Source: Saposhnikovia divaricata (lineage: Eukaryota > Streptophyta > Magnoliopsida > Apiales > Apiaceae). From it: 64,000 nt of DNA. The notes under the pieces were generated by a model. The model saw nothing but the letters and a program-made list of their open reading frames with translations. It was not told the origin of the DNA and made no database searches. The stretch is from positions 180,306,148 to 180,370,147 of the forward strand of contig CM071598.1 of the NCBI GenBank assembly GCA_036435485.1, in the 5' to 3' direction. Made by a program: the position numbers and the translations under genes. Shown here piece by piece: positions 12,505 to 24,674 of this stretch. Positions within the stretch are counted from its first letter, which is position 1. Every line of letters starts with the position of its first letter.

Positions 12505-13254
12505 GATACTTTATCACAATTTCTTCTTGAAAATCAATTCACTAGAGGCACATTGGACAAGACATTGTTTTACAAGAAGCATGGTAATGATATTATCCTA
12601 GTTCAGATCTATGTGGATGATATCTTATTTGGCTCTACAAACGAGAAGCTGTGTGAGAAATTCTCTAAGCTCATGCAAAGCGGATATGAGATGAGTATGA
12701 TGGGAGAGTTAACATTATTTCTTGGATTGCAAGTTAGTCAGAGGAATGATGGTATCTTCATCAGTCAAACCAAGTACATCAAGGATTTATTGAAGAAGTT
12801 TGACTTAGAAGACTGCTCACCTGCAAAGACACCCATGGCCACTGCCACTAAACTGGATGAAGATGCTAAGGGCAAGAAGGTAGATATCTCAGTCTACAGA
12901 GGCATGGTTGGTTCTCTACTCCATCTCATTGCAAGTAGGCCAGACATCATGTTTGCTACATGTCTGTGTGCAAGGTTTCAATCAAATCCAAAAGAGTCAC
13001 ATTTGATTTTTATAAAAAGGATTTTTAGATATCTGAAGGGCACTCCAAACTTGGGTTTATGGTATCCTAAGGACACAGGGTTCAATCTGGTTGGTTATTC
13101 TGATGCTGATTATGCTGGATGCAGAGTGGATAGGAAAAGCACCTCAGGTAGCTGCCAGTTCCTTGGACAAAGGTTAGTCTCTTGGTACAGCAAGAAACAA
13201 CAATCTGTGTCAACTTCCACAACTGAGGCTGAATACATAGCTGCTGGAAGTTGA
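12505..13254 (+). pseudogene. pol: Element A reverse transcriptase C-half and RNase H start
   Basis: Same frame after the stop. It holds the RT catalytic box IYVDDILFGSTN, the LGLQV and KTPMAT segments, and the start of the Copia RNase H (GYSDADYAGCRVDRKSTSG, then STTEAEYIAAGS). Ends at an in-frame TGA (13252) at a position where relatives have Cys. Confidence 0.92.
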
Positions 13255-13553
13255 TGTGCTCAAGTGCTTTGGATTAGAAATCAACTTAGAGATTATGGAC
13301 TTGTGTTGGAAAGAATTCCAATCATGTGTGACAACACAAGTGCAATCTCTATAGTTGCCAATCATGTCAATCATTCTAGGACAAAGCACATTGACATCTG
13401 ATATCATTTTATTAGGGAGCATGCAATTAATGGAAGCATTATGTCTCAACAGATAAACAATTAGCTGATATATTCAGTAAGCCATTGGATGAAGCCATCT
13501 TCACAAGGTTGGTTAGTGAGATTGGAATGCTGAATTCTTCAGAATCTGGCTAA
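13255..13553 (+). pseudogene. pol: Element A RNase H C-terminus
   Basis: Continues as CAQVLWIRNQLRDYG, CDNTSAI and HIDI, with a stop (TGA near 13399) and then a small deletion that changes frame before STDKQLADIFSKPLDEA. The last frame runs to TAA at 13551-13553. The catalytic DNTSAI and DIF segments are visible. End of pol. Confidence 0.85.
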
Positions 13554-14398
13554 GTGAAAATATCAACTAGATTGTTGCAGCAGTAAACACTTACTTTATC
13601 TAAATGCTCAATATTTTTGAAGTAAGTGTTGGCTGGAATATGATTTATAAATATCTCAGATTTGTTGCATATGTTGAAAATCATATTCAGTTAGCTTGAA
13701 ATTTCTATGAAATTTTAAGATAATCACTATTTAATTTGTTAGAATATTCTTCATTGAATATGTCTGGTAAATTTTAAAAGATAGTGAAAATTAAATTTTT
13801 ATGAGTGAAAAGAACATTTCGATAAGTCAGACTTCTCTAATGATTCACTACTCGAGTTCTCTAACAAGTCTCTTTGGAACACTCTCGAGTTCTCGAATAG
13901 AGCCTTTTAGAGATATCGAATAGAGGTATGATTGACTTCTCGAATATGGTAACTGAGTTCTCTAGTGACTGAGTTCTCAAATACTATATTTGAGTTCTCG
14001 AATCATTTGAAAGGACTGAATTCTCGCTGAATCTTAATCGTTTTTGGATTTTTATTCAGAATTTTAAATCACTCATAAAAACATATTTTATTTAATTTAG
14101 AATTATTTCTAAGTTAGATAACTGCCAACTGTGAGTTACAAACTGCTTGAGATATCGATTAAGCCTTTCTTGACTTATCGAATAATTGATTTCTACTTCT
14201 CAAATTCCTGAGTTGTCGATACAAAACATATATCTAATCGACAATTCAAATACTTCATACTTATACAATTCTACATCTATTCGATTCATTTCATTCGATT
14301 TCTCAAGCATCTAAAGTTTCAAAACCCCTGAAAACCCTAACTTCAAAAGCTAAATCTCTTCTTCAAGCTACATTCTCTTCTCTCTTTTCTCTGTATCA
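13554..14398 (+). other. Post-pol spacer of element A
   Basis: 845 bp between pol and the extra ORF, without coding potential. From about 13800 to 14290 it is crowded with GAGTTCTCGAAT, ATATCGAATAG and TTCTCGAATA words. These are mainly in the opposite orientation to the TTCGAGAACTC words in the element's LTR; 13887-13902 is the exact complement of 413-428. Such a spacer could hold a splice acceptor or promoter for the extra ORF; none is proven. Confidence 0.6.
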
Positions 14399-15071
14399 AT
14401 GACAACCGTGAAATTCAACACCAACTTCATCGCTCTCTCAAGTGATGTTGAAGCCCCAAATGCTAACTACAAGTGCTTTGTGAAATGGATGTCTGAATCA
14501 TATATCAAAGGAGCACTTACGACCAACCCAACTCTGTATCTAGACATTCTAGAACAGTTCTGGAGCACTGCAATTACTGAAACTGTTGCTCTTGAAGATG
14601 GCAGTTTGGGCTATGTCATAAACTACAAAGTTCTGGGTAAAGAGTTTAACATCACCTCTGAGGACATGAGTAAAGCCTTGGGTCTTCACCAGAATTAATA
14701 CAACAATCTAGTAACAGATGATCAACTAATGGAATTCTTTGAACTCATAAGGTACTCAGATACTATCAAGGTTGGGAACCTAAATAGGAAGCATCTGAGA
14801 AACGAGTGGAGCTATGTGTTTGCCACACTCCTGCAAGTATTCAGCGGAAGGAAATCCAGCTATGATTAATTAAGTGCACCTGTTCAACAGATAGGCTACT
14901 CACTTGCCTATGACAGAAAGATAGATGTTGGAAAGCTCATAATGCAGGAGCTCTATGGAAAACTTTGTAAGAACACAACCAAGAGAGGTAATGATATCTT
15001 CTTTCCTAGATTCATTCAGTCTGTACTTACTTATTTAGATAAGAATTTGGCTGATTTACCTGGTTTAGATA
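14399..15071 (+). pseudogene. Element A extra ORF (post-pol), N-terminal domain
   Basis: Starts at ATG 14399 (MTTVKFNTNFIALSSD...). Key segments are NPTLYLDILEQFWSTA, a GKEFNITSEDMSKALGL segment, FFELIRYSDTIKVGNL and APVQQIGYSLAYDRKI. This resembles the 'NPTIY...QFW' domain I recall downstream of pol in Copia-like elements of Asteraceae; function unknown. The extra ORF of element B has the same arrangement (RFIRYQDGNFNTGNL, IGYAVANNLRINFGKI), so the two are homologous. In-frame TAA codons occur at 14696 and near 14869. The frame is cut after TTA GAT A by element B and resumes in frame at 51062. Confidence 0.75.
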
Positions 15072-16169
15072 TGTTAGGTCCGGAATAACGTAGAAGGGGG
15101 GTTGAATACGTTATTTAGCAATATTTCGATTTTTGATGTGAATATGAAATCAAAAATACTGAATCGAAATAACACAGTAGTTTTGGGAAATATCTTTGAA
15201 TAGATAAAACCTGGAGGTTTGCTACACAATCTAATCTTATGGATCAGCTACAAAATCAAACACTCCTAGGATATTTTAGGCACACGGACCTTCTACCCGA
15301 CACTTCCTGAAAGCGGGCTAAGCCGGCTTTACACAGAGAAGATATAAGAGAGAGAATAGAAAGTTGTGTGTTGAGGTGTATTTTGAAATGAAATACAACA
15401 GACCTATTTATCAATTCTAGAAAATCACCATGCAGCTAATATACGTAACTGATGATGTCAGTTGCTGCCAAATTTTCAAACCTGCCAGTTGCTGCCGAAA
15501 TTTCAAACATGAACTTTTGATTTTCAACAGTTATAAAATCAAACATGTGGGACCCAGCTTGCATAGTACTTTTGGTTACAATTCATGTGAATAGTAATTT
15601 TCGTTACTATTCATGTGAATAGTAATTTCGGTTACTATTCATATGAATAGTAATTTCAGTTACTATTCATATGAATAGTAATTTCAGATACTATTCATAT
15701 GAATAGTAATTTCTGATACTATTCATTTTCCTCTTATTTTGACATCCTTAAATATTCAGCTTCCAACTAACTAGAGGATATCAACACCGCTCTCTCTTAA
15801 CAGTTTTTCTGAGTTAGATACTTTGATTCCTTTGTGAAGTATTGACGCCTAGTGCAACTGGTCTGGTTCACAGACGACTAACATTCACTCGTGGTCTTGG
15901 TATCATGTCTTTAAGAACACTACTAAGAATTGTGCAATCATAAAAACTTTATCTCTGGAATCTTTTGGCCCTTCAACTGAATCATATGTACATCTTATTT
16001 TGTCAATGAGGCTTGATCATGTTAATGAACTTCTTTCAGCAACTTGATCCTTGTTGATGCATGTTCTTCAACTTTCACGATCCCTGTATAGAGTTAATAT
16101 TATTTATCTTTTATCCTAGTTGAGTTATATATTTCCTCTATTACATATTACATTACATTATGCTTTACA
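15072..16169 (-). repeat. Element B 3' LTR
   Basis: On the - strand it runs from TGTAAAGC to CCTAACA. It is 45 bp shorter than the 5' LTR. Beginning and end segments align well (about 18 differences in the first 250 bases by eye), but roughly 15410-15535 does not align with the matching part of the other LTR (about 50280-50432). Its TATA-like box reads GATAAATAGG on the - strand near 15405-15414. Includes the palindrome array. Confidence 0.92.
15574..15725. repeat. Tandem palindromes in element B 3' LTR
   Basis: Five to six copies of a roughly 24-26 bp unit built on ACTATTCATATGAATAGT, an exact palindrome in the best copies, separated by AATTTCGGTT-like spacers. The same array is at 50458-50616 in the other LTR. 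It lies in U3, upstream of the TATA box when read on the - strand, so an enhancer-like or protein-binding role is possible. Confidence 0.9.
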
Positions 16170-16182
16170 ATCTCCCTCTATT
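16170..16182 (-). promoter_or_regulatory. Polypurine tract of element B
   Basis: On the - strand AGAGGGAGAT abuts the LTR start TGTAAAGC, the normal primer for plus-strand synthesis. A second such word (CTGAGGGGGAGAAGG, 16485-16499) lies inside the extra ORF; repeated internal PPT-like words are a Sirevirus trait. The 213 bases from 16183 to 16395 hold nothing else recognisable. Confidence 0.8.
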
Positions 16183-16395
16183 TGATTGTTAGGGTTTGAC
16201 AAGCAAATACCTAGAGGATAACTCAACTGATACAAATAAAATACAAAGATAAACAATATTAAAGCGTATTCTGGATCATATATATACATTTTCCAGATTT
16301 CTAAAATTTGAACAAGTGCAAGTCAATTGTTCCTCTAGACGGAATATATCTTCAAGTTTGCCTTGCTTTCTTTCCACATAGCACTAATACTCCCA

Positions 16396-18499
16396 TTAGC
16401 TTTTCTTTTCCCAAAATAAAGTTAATTCCGTGTCAACAACCTTTTCCTTGCCCTTACGCCTAGTAGACTTTTCTTGATCATCCACCTTCTCCCCCTCAGT
16501 TGGGTTATCGTCTAGAGTTGTAGGATGTGGAGTTGGTAAATTAGACGAAGATGGCTTTACCAAGGTGTTGATTGCATGACTAAACTGGGCTGCCATGGAA
16601 CGTAATTGAACCTGGAATGCATCATTTTGAATAAGTTGAAATTTTTTTATTTCTGCAATGGACTTACAGATATTTGACAACTCTTTCTCCATTGTTTGGA
16701 CCCGTGTAAGGAGTCTGCTGTATTCATTTCTGGTTACAGGTGCATGTGGTTGAGTAGGTTGCTCACTCATACGTTCTGCAGGTGTTTCACTCAACACTCT
16801 ATATTCACTCGGTTTAGTGGTTTGGGTTACACTTACATGTTCCGTTCGTGTTTGCTTCAACTCTCCTCCAGAGCTTCCACCGATATGTGTACATGCAAAT
16901 GAAATCATCCTAGCCCCTTTTTCAGAGGTCAAAGATGGTGCAATGAAAGTTCGTGAGCTTTCATCCTCGCATGAAGCGAGTTGCCGACCACTGGTAAAGA
17001 GTGGAATCTCGAAAGAGATCCAGAGATTTTCCCTTTGGGAGGTTAAACTTGAATCGATTAAATGGCACAAAACCCAAGTTTCCCTCGTATATCTGTGAAG
17101 ACACTTGGTTCACAAAAGAACCACCTACCGATGGATCTTTCCGTAAAATGGAAGATTCACCAGCAGTTATTGAGGTAGGTAATTCTACCTCGGATGCCTG
17201 TGAAGGCATTTGATCTTTAGAAAGATCATCAACCACTCTTATGTTCCATGAAATGGAACTCAAGATAGTTGCTCCCGTCAATTCAACCTCATTTACATTT
17301 TCACTCATTGGATAAGGAAGAATTGTTTTACTAATAGTTGCCGTTACCTCAGGTTCATTAGGTTTACTCCGTTTAGAATGAGGTAGAGCGGCTGATGTAA
17401 CTAACTCCTTATGTGGTGCTGCTGAGGCACTATCTCCCTCAAAAGTGTTGATGGATGGTCGTTTAAGTGAAAATTGAGGTGTAGGAGTTTGTTGTGTTTG
17501 TGTTTGCATTTGTAGAATGGGCTCTTCGACCTGTGTTAGAGTCGGTGGGATTTCTTGCTCTTGGTAGGGTAAGATGGCCACTAAGGGCTGTAGAAACTGT
17601 ATTTCGTGTGACACAGCAGGGAATACAGAGGTTGGAATAGCAGAGATTGAAATATTACCTTCTCGTATACCTGCTCTCACTGGTCTTGGTAACAACGAAA
17701 ATGAGACAGTATTTAGATATTCAGTTAGGACTGTAGGCACATCCGTATATTTCTTTTTGCTTATGTAATTAATTACATTCGTCTTCATGGAAGAGCATTC
17801 CACCTTTTGACCATTTTCCAAGCGTGCCCTGTCTTCATCATTCAAAAATATCATTTAATATTAGCTGTAGAAACCTTGGATATAGACATTTGACATTTTG
17901 AGTCTGAACATCTCTTGTTCCCAAGTGTTTCATCTTTAAAATGATTTGACCAAACACTATTTTTCCAAAATTAATCCTTAAATTATTGGCGACCGCATAC
18001 CCTATTTTTTGAATAAATTCAGGTATTCGATCTTGATTTGTTCTATCTGAGGAAAAAACATGGTTAAGAGTGTGAAAGAAGAAATTCCAGTATTGGGTTA
18101 GAAATGTTCTAAAAAGATTACCAGTATTGAAATTGCCATCTTGGTACCTTATAAAACGAAAGAACATTTCAATCTGTTCAGGTGTAGGATCAGAAACAAG
18201 ATTTTCCATAGGAAAATGAAGAATTCGATTAACATCTCGTTCAGTGACCCTAATCGACCTACCAAATAGTCGATATGTGATTGCACACCCGTCCTGTCCA
18301 GAAGTGTTAACCTCACTGCAATATAGTTCATGCAATGCATCATGGTTAAGCTGCACTAGTGTAACTAAGCATAGCGAATTAATGAATGTTCATTCAGAAA
18401 TTGTGTCCAAGCCCGAAATTGCTCATCAAGAATGGTTTCGATTTACTGAATGGAAATAGGATTAACTTTAGCAATTAAAAAGCTTCCCAGCAATGCCAT
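16396..18499 (-). pseudogene. Element B extra ORF (post-pol)
   Basis: Begins at ATG 18499 (MALLGSFLIAKVN...), with a stop soon after (near 18445) and frameshifts near 18390, 17850 and 17060. The N-terminal domain (18356-17838) carries AITYRLFGRSIRVTERDVNR, MFFRFIRYQDGNFNTGNL and IGYAVANNLRIN, matching the start of element A's extra ORF. The middle is Ser/Thr/Pro-rich. The C-terminal part has a heptad-like stretch (YSRLLTRVQTMEKELSNI), a polar linker and a basic RRKGKEKVVD tail. No membrane segment or signal peptide is obvious, so nothing supports an envelope role. Function unknown. Confidence 0.75.
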
Positions 18500-19209
18500 T
18501 TTCACAACTTTTGAGGAAATTCAACAACAATGGTTAGTTTTTATAAAGGATGATGCGTATAACACGAATATGAGATCCTCTCAAAAAACAACCAGCTAGA
18601 TTGTGAGATCTTTCCGGTCAAAGCTTGAAATTTTCAGCAATTGTGTGTATATGCTCAGTATATCTGAAAAATGATGATGTTAAACACAAACAAAAACTCA
18701 TTATTTATAAGGTTTCAAGGACTCGTGGGTTAGGTGAGAGCGTGACAGGTTATGTTTGAAAAAATTACACCGCTCAATAATTTCTCACCTAACAACCTAC
18801 TTAGCCGAAAAACATCTTTTCACCGAAACCTGTCAACCGAAAAAAAACATCTTATCATCGAAACGTATCAGCCTATGTACACACACACATACACACTTAT
18901 TATTTCTAATTATTGTGGATTTAAATTAATCAATCAATAATTCAAGAATTATTCCACAATAATCAGACAAACTCACAATTAAATAGATATAAAATTAATA
19001 AAATATCATTAATTGATATATGTCAATAAAATATTTATTTAATTATGCTACAATTAACATAATTGATAGCATTTATAAGCATGGCAATTAATATAGAGAT
19101 AACTGTAAGATGAGGACTGGATGCAAAGTAAATTCACAAGTCCTAAAAATATGGACATTTAAAATACCTGTTAAATTTATAACAAATTGCAGTTATTGAT
19201 TATCCAAAA
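18500..19209 (-). other. Post-pol spacer of element B
   Basis: About 0.7 kb of AT-rich sequence between pol and the extra ORF. I see no ORF of note and no TTCGA cluster like that in element A. Confidence 0.6.
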
Positions 19210-19697
19210 TTAATTAGACAGATTTAACATCCCAAGTTCACCAACTAACCTGGAGAAAGTGGATTCATCCGGTGGTTTAGTAAATATGTCTGCAATTTGT
19301 TGATCTGTGGGAACAAAATATAATACCACAGTTCCATTCATGACATGCTCTCCTAAGAAATGATACCTGATATCAATGTGCTTAGTCCTGGTATGTTGAA
19401 CTGGATTGTTAGCAATGACAATGGCACTCGTGTTGTCGCATAGAATTGAAATTTTGTCCAACATGAGTCCATAGTCCTGAAGTTGATTCCTCATCCACAG
19501 GATCTGAGCACAACTACCTGCCGCAATGTATTCTGCCTCGGCTGTCGAGGTAGATACTGAGTGTTGCTTCTTGCTGTACCAAGATACCAATCTCCTTCCA
19601 AGAAACTGACAGCTTCCAGAAGTACTCTTACGATCAATCTTGCAACCAGCATAATCAGAGTCTGTATAGCCAACCAGGTCAAAACCCGTATCCTTAG
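19210..19697 (-). pseudogene. pol: Element B RNase H
   Basis: Copia RNase H: GYTDSDYAGCKIDRKSTSG, STAEAEYIAAGSCAQ, LCDNTSAIVIANNP, HIDIRYHFLGEHV and IADIFTKP, ending in LGMLNLSN before a stop. No internal stops in this piece. The N-terminal side is cut at a CCTAAG GAT codon junction by solo LTR B1; RT resumes at 28103. Confidence 0.93.
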
Positions 19698-22340
19698 TGT
19701 AAGAACCCAAATTTTCGGTAGAATTAAAACTTTTTATTAAGTATTGATAAAACGAGGAACAATGATTCCGACAACAAGGTCACCAGCTCTAATGAATGGA
19801 ATGGATATTAATTCAAATACTTATATGTCATGAAGAATGCTATTGGTTGACAATCTAGATAAGAATTATCTATCTCCTAGGAAATTAAGATTTGATAATT
19901 CCAAGGGGGAAGGTTATTCTTATGTCAACCAAATCGATATCTGTTATCAGTCCAGTGGTTCCGTAAAAGGGTTAAGGAACGATCGGAAGAGAACCGGGAC
20001 ATCTATATAACCCTAAAAGAATAAGTGGTGAATAGTGCTTTTGGTGGACGTAGGAATATTATTAGACGACGCTATATAGAAGTACCCGGAACGAAATTCC
20101 GAGTTCATATTATTGATCCAGGGGGAAAAAGAGTGTATGTAAAAGCTGTCGGATTCTGAAAAATAGCACTTTTATTTTCCCCGAGATTTCCCTGGACACT
20201 GAAAGACTTAAAGAATTATTGAAGGGATTTAAGGAATATAGTTTCAAGAATTATTAAAGAGAATAGAGGATGATAGTATAAGTATTAAGAAGGTTTCCGG
20301 TAAAATCCTAACTAGAAATCCTTGAGATATTCTTTCGAACGATCAATGAATTGAGCAATAACCGGACAAAAGAGCAAGCAGAGATCAAGATACATGCATG
20401 TAGTGGTGGAAAATATCTAGCAAACCAAGTGATGACTCATGCAACTAGCATACTTAGAGATGAAACTAGTACTTAGCAAAGCAAACTACTTAGTTAGCCT
20501 TAACCCCACCAAAGATCAACACTTGTCCAAGATGATGCATACAATGACATGATCACTTTATTAAAATCTACTTTATTCAAGATATTATCAAGACACATCA
20601 CAATAATGCATTGGATGAGACCAAACAAGAACAAAGCAAGCAAACATACCATTCTCCCCCATTTTCATTCCCTTTGGCCTTGCTCTTAATTCCAAGATCA
20701 AAGTCCAAGCTCCCACCATTGTTTGATCTCCAAATTTTTATGGTAAGTCCTATAATTCATAAAAGTGATACCCTAGAAATATTGGCTTCAAACTCCATGT
20801 TTTCCATTTTCAAATAAATCATCCAAGCCTAGGGTGAATAGTGATTTCAAGAGACTAACTTTGATTTCTTGTTTTGTTTGGATGATCCAAGCTTTGTTAA
20901 GGTAATCTAAGGACTAGAAAAGGCTTACTAAGTGCATACACACTCCAAGGAAGGTATAAACTTCAATAACCCTAGTTTTTGTTTTGAGTTTTAATGGATG
21001 TTTTGATGATTATAAGATGAGGAGATGTTAGTATGTATAGATCCATGTATTTGGAGTTGATTGTTGTTGTTGTTTTGGCCATAATCAAACTTTGATGGAT
21101 ATGACTTGTCCTTGGAAGATTATGGCTTAGTTTAGATGATGATCATGAGATCTTGGTATATTGGTTGTTGATTGATGTTTAGATCATGATATTAATTTTG
21201 GAAATCGTTAGTTTACAGCCATCGTAATGCCAAATTTTTGTTAACACTTAGAAACCAAGCATGGCAGTTAATATAATTTCCTGTCCTTGGTAATATTATG
21301 ACTGGTCCTTGTAGATCTCGAGCCATAGATCGTTTTGGCGCAAGAATCGAAACATTCCGACTTACGGTTTAGGAGTTATGGTCAAATTACTAAAATTGGT
21401 TCGAACCGTAAGTAAAAGTTCGTAACTTCAATTGAACCCTCGTAAAGCATGTTACTCAGTGGCTAATCTTGGTAAATAAATACTAGGGGTCATAAGGAAG
21501 GTGTGAGAGAAAACCACATGTCAAACGGATCATTTTCCGATTTTCTAAAAATGTTTGAATCAAGGTTAAACGCAAACGAACCCCTAAAAACCCGCTTGGT
21601 TATAACTTTGGTAAAACACTTAGAAAATGGACGATAAAAACTCGAGGTATAATCTTGGTTCGTAAACGACCTACTTTAGCACTTACATGGCTTAAGTATA
21701 TACCAAGTGTAAGTGTAATGACGAGCCGTAATGACGAACAAATGTCGGGTCAAAACGAGGTTAATAAGAGTACACGAAAAAGGGTGCATAACGAGATAAT
21801 TCAAAAACGTGTTTCGACTTAAGTGAAGTTTATACTTAGACTTTTAAAAGGTGTTAAGTGGTTAATCTCGAATGTTCTGATTGTTTATAGATCATCGAGC
21901 AGACCCAGGACACGCTATCTCTACCCACACCCGATTACCAGGCAAGTTTCCAATACCTTGGAACTGTTGTTGTGATAATATGTATATTTGTTGTTTATGA
22001 TACATATGCCATAGCATGCATGCCTATTGTCAAATTATATTATGATACTTGTTCCCTGAATTGATATTGGCTTATAGACTAGATACGAATTATCAATTAT
22101 AAGCTGGATTGTTTTGGTAAGACCCTTAGCGAAGGGCACATGATATTCATTCTTAAATATAGACCGAGAGTCGGTATTTTGAGATATATAAAGAGTCTTG
22201 GAAAACCCGGAGGGATTCCAATGGCAGATTATTATTTATTTTGAGGAATGTTATTATTAAACATTATTTATATTTCCATAAAGTATCAATTACTTGGAAA
22301 TCTTTCGAGGAATGTTACTCGAGTATTATCTCAGTCGAGA

Positions 22341-22750
22341 GATATTAAATGAATGTTAGTTCGAATATTCATTTAGAGTTGATTATTTAATGAATATTAT
22401 TTTGATGTTCATTGGAATTTTATTTATTAAATGAATATTACTTTCGAATATTCATTTAAGGTTTTATGTACTTGATGAATATTATTTTAAAATATTCATT
22501 GGAATTTATATTTACTTAAGGAATATTATTTCGAATATTCCTTTAAAGTTTTGATTACTAAATGAATATTATTTGGATATTCATTTAGAAGATTATTTAC
22601 TAAATGAATATTATTTTCAAATATTCATTTAAGGTTTGACTTATTTATCTAATATTATTTTAAATATTTTTTGGAGTTTAATTATTTAATGAATATTATT
22701 TTGAATATTCATTTAATGAGGGATTTATTTAGTAAATAATTCTATATATT
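22341..22750. repeat. AT-rich tandem array in B1
   Basis: About ten diverged units of about 40 bp, each with AATGAATATTATTTT followed by an AATATTCATTTA-like word. Since AATGAATATT and AATATTCATT are complements, each unit can fold on itself. A1 has no array of this size, so it grew in this copy or sublineage. CACTA 1 landed just past its right end. Confidence 0.85.
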
Positions 22751-23339
22751 CATTCGAGGATTCACTACAGCATATATGGTCTTTGCCAAGACCCAAAAAT
22801 AAGTGTTAAAATGCTGAAAAATGTTACCATAAGATTTAAGGCAACACTTTGGTCAATTTTGAAGGTGTTGGAAATTTGCATGTGGGCTCAGAGGTTAAGC
22901 CAACACTTTGTCAAAACTATGGAAACATCAACATCATGTTGCCTTAGGCACTTATGCCAACATTTCGTGCAAAATAGCAACACTATTTTCGGTGTTGGCA
23001 CAAAATCTATGGCAACACTATCTACTCAACACCAACACCCTTGCGATGTTTCCATATAGCCTATTCCAACATCTTTATCCTTCTACAGCAACACCAGTTG
23101 ATATATATTTTCTGAAAATTTATATTTTAATTATTTTTTTGGATTTTCTTTTACTTGTGATATTTTTAAAATTTTCAAAAATACAATAAAAAATTAACGC
23201 AAGTCAAGGTAAACTAAAATATAATTTGAATAAATCACATTTATGAACTTTTATAAAACTAAAATATATCACTAATTTCGTTACAAAAAATTACTAATTA
23301 CACAAGTCAAATCATTATACAATTAAATCTACACTCCAT

Positions 23340-23452
23340 TTCAACTAGCTGTAAAGTGGCTTTCTTCTTTCAGCCTTTATCCTGTCTAGTGATTCAACAG
23401 CAGCACTTGAAAATTCCACTAAGCGACGGATACTCTCCTTTGTAGTTTATTA
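23340..23452 (-). pseudogene. Exon-like fragment in CACTA 1, origin unknown
   Basis: On the - strand one frame reads TTKESIRRLVEFSSAAVESL followed by DRIKAERRKPLYS, with sequence complexity that looks coding in an otherwise AT-rich, stop-filled region. I do not recognise the donor gene. It lies about 1.3 kb downstream, on the same strand, of the TRAF1-like pieces and could come from the same or another gene. Confidence 0.4.
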
Positions 23453-24325
23453 TACCACCCTTGTATCTGCAAGTTTAATCAAATAATTCTTTAAAATAAT
23501 CATTACTAATCCTAAAAAAGATTAGCAGCAATAACCATAACATATCAGCCAGAAAGAGCTCTATTCTTGTAAGATTTAATCAGGGCTGAATGATAAGTTT
23601 TAACCTAAATAAATGAATGATGATCAACCTTGTCCTGTTTATTTTTCAGCATAGCTGATACTATATAATATAGATTGGTCCTCTGTTTATTTTTCAATAT
23701 CTTAAAACAGAACAAAAGTACAGTAATTTCCAATTTCCAATATAGACCCATTGGATTTTTATATTAATTAAATTTATATTTAATTTTATAAATTTCAAAT
23801 AACTTAGTGTACAAAGTTTTTATAATACAGCAAAATACATCATGTTGAGCCTATAATCCAACATAATTCAACAAGCTAAATCTTCATATATATGACATAT
23901 GCTATGCACCAAATTGGAAATGAACATTTGAGGGAAGCTATGACTTAAATGGAGTGACATTGACATAAAAAGAACTATAACCTAGGTTGGGAGTGGTGAA
24001 CCCTTCAAAGAAGATATGGCATTGATGAAGTAAAGAATCAACATGCTGAATAAATACTCACACAGGAAAAAAAAGGATAAAAGAATAAATATAGTTTTTA
24101 ATACCTTTTCTAAGATTTCCCATCTTTGCAAAACATTAATAAAGTCCAATACCGATTACTTTAAACACAAAAGGACGAGGGGGTAAAAAGATGGACCCTA
24201 CATGCAAATGATCCTAAAGCAAACTGAATGCTCTTAAGCATTAACTAAGGCAAAAGCAACAATTATCGCAATTATCAATTCAATAAAGATAAACAAAACT
24301 ACAAGGCAAGAATAGCTTAACAAAT

Positions 24326-24514
24326 TTAACACAAGCACATCACCTTCTTTGCGACATGCTTTTCAGTCCACTTCACATGGTGCTGTGACGAGTGCACAGC
24401 TGCACCCTCAGATTCAGCAGCCTCGCAACTCTCAGATACATCATCTACCTGCCTCCTATCAGATAAAGCCAACAAATTATTATTAACAGCCCATCTTATT
24501 GCTTTGTGAGTCAC
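24326..24514 (-). pseudogene. Possible further exon fragment in CACTA 1
   Basis: Reads RRQVDDVSESCEAAESEGAA and then VHSS. The DVSES...E pattern loosely recalls the acidic DVSDSVD segment that follows the Lys-rich region in TRAF1A/B proteins, and strand and order agree with the piece at 24675-25178. The similarity is weak and could be chance. Confidence 0.35.
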
Positions 24515-24674
24515 TCTACCTTGTTGGTATTCACCTCTAAAAGAAATAAAAGCATCTAATTTTAAGAAGTGCCATTTTAAACAACATTAAAGAAAGACCA
24601 GAAGGTTAAGGTCACTACCGGCTAGGTGAACTTTGGATTTTCTATTTTTTAACAAAATTTACTTTGTACTTTTC

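Noticed and set aside
14399..15071. Host gene interrupted by element B
   Set aside because: The frame is flanked by element A's pol and continues up to its PPT, and element B has a homologous ORF in the same place; it belongs to the retrotransposon.
16396..18499. Envelope gene of a retrovirus-like element
   Set aside because: No signal peptide, membrane anchor or cleavage site visible; Ser/Pro-rich and coiled-coil content does not support entry function.
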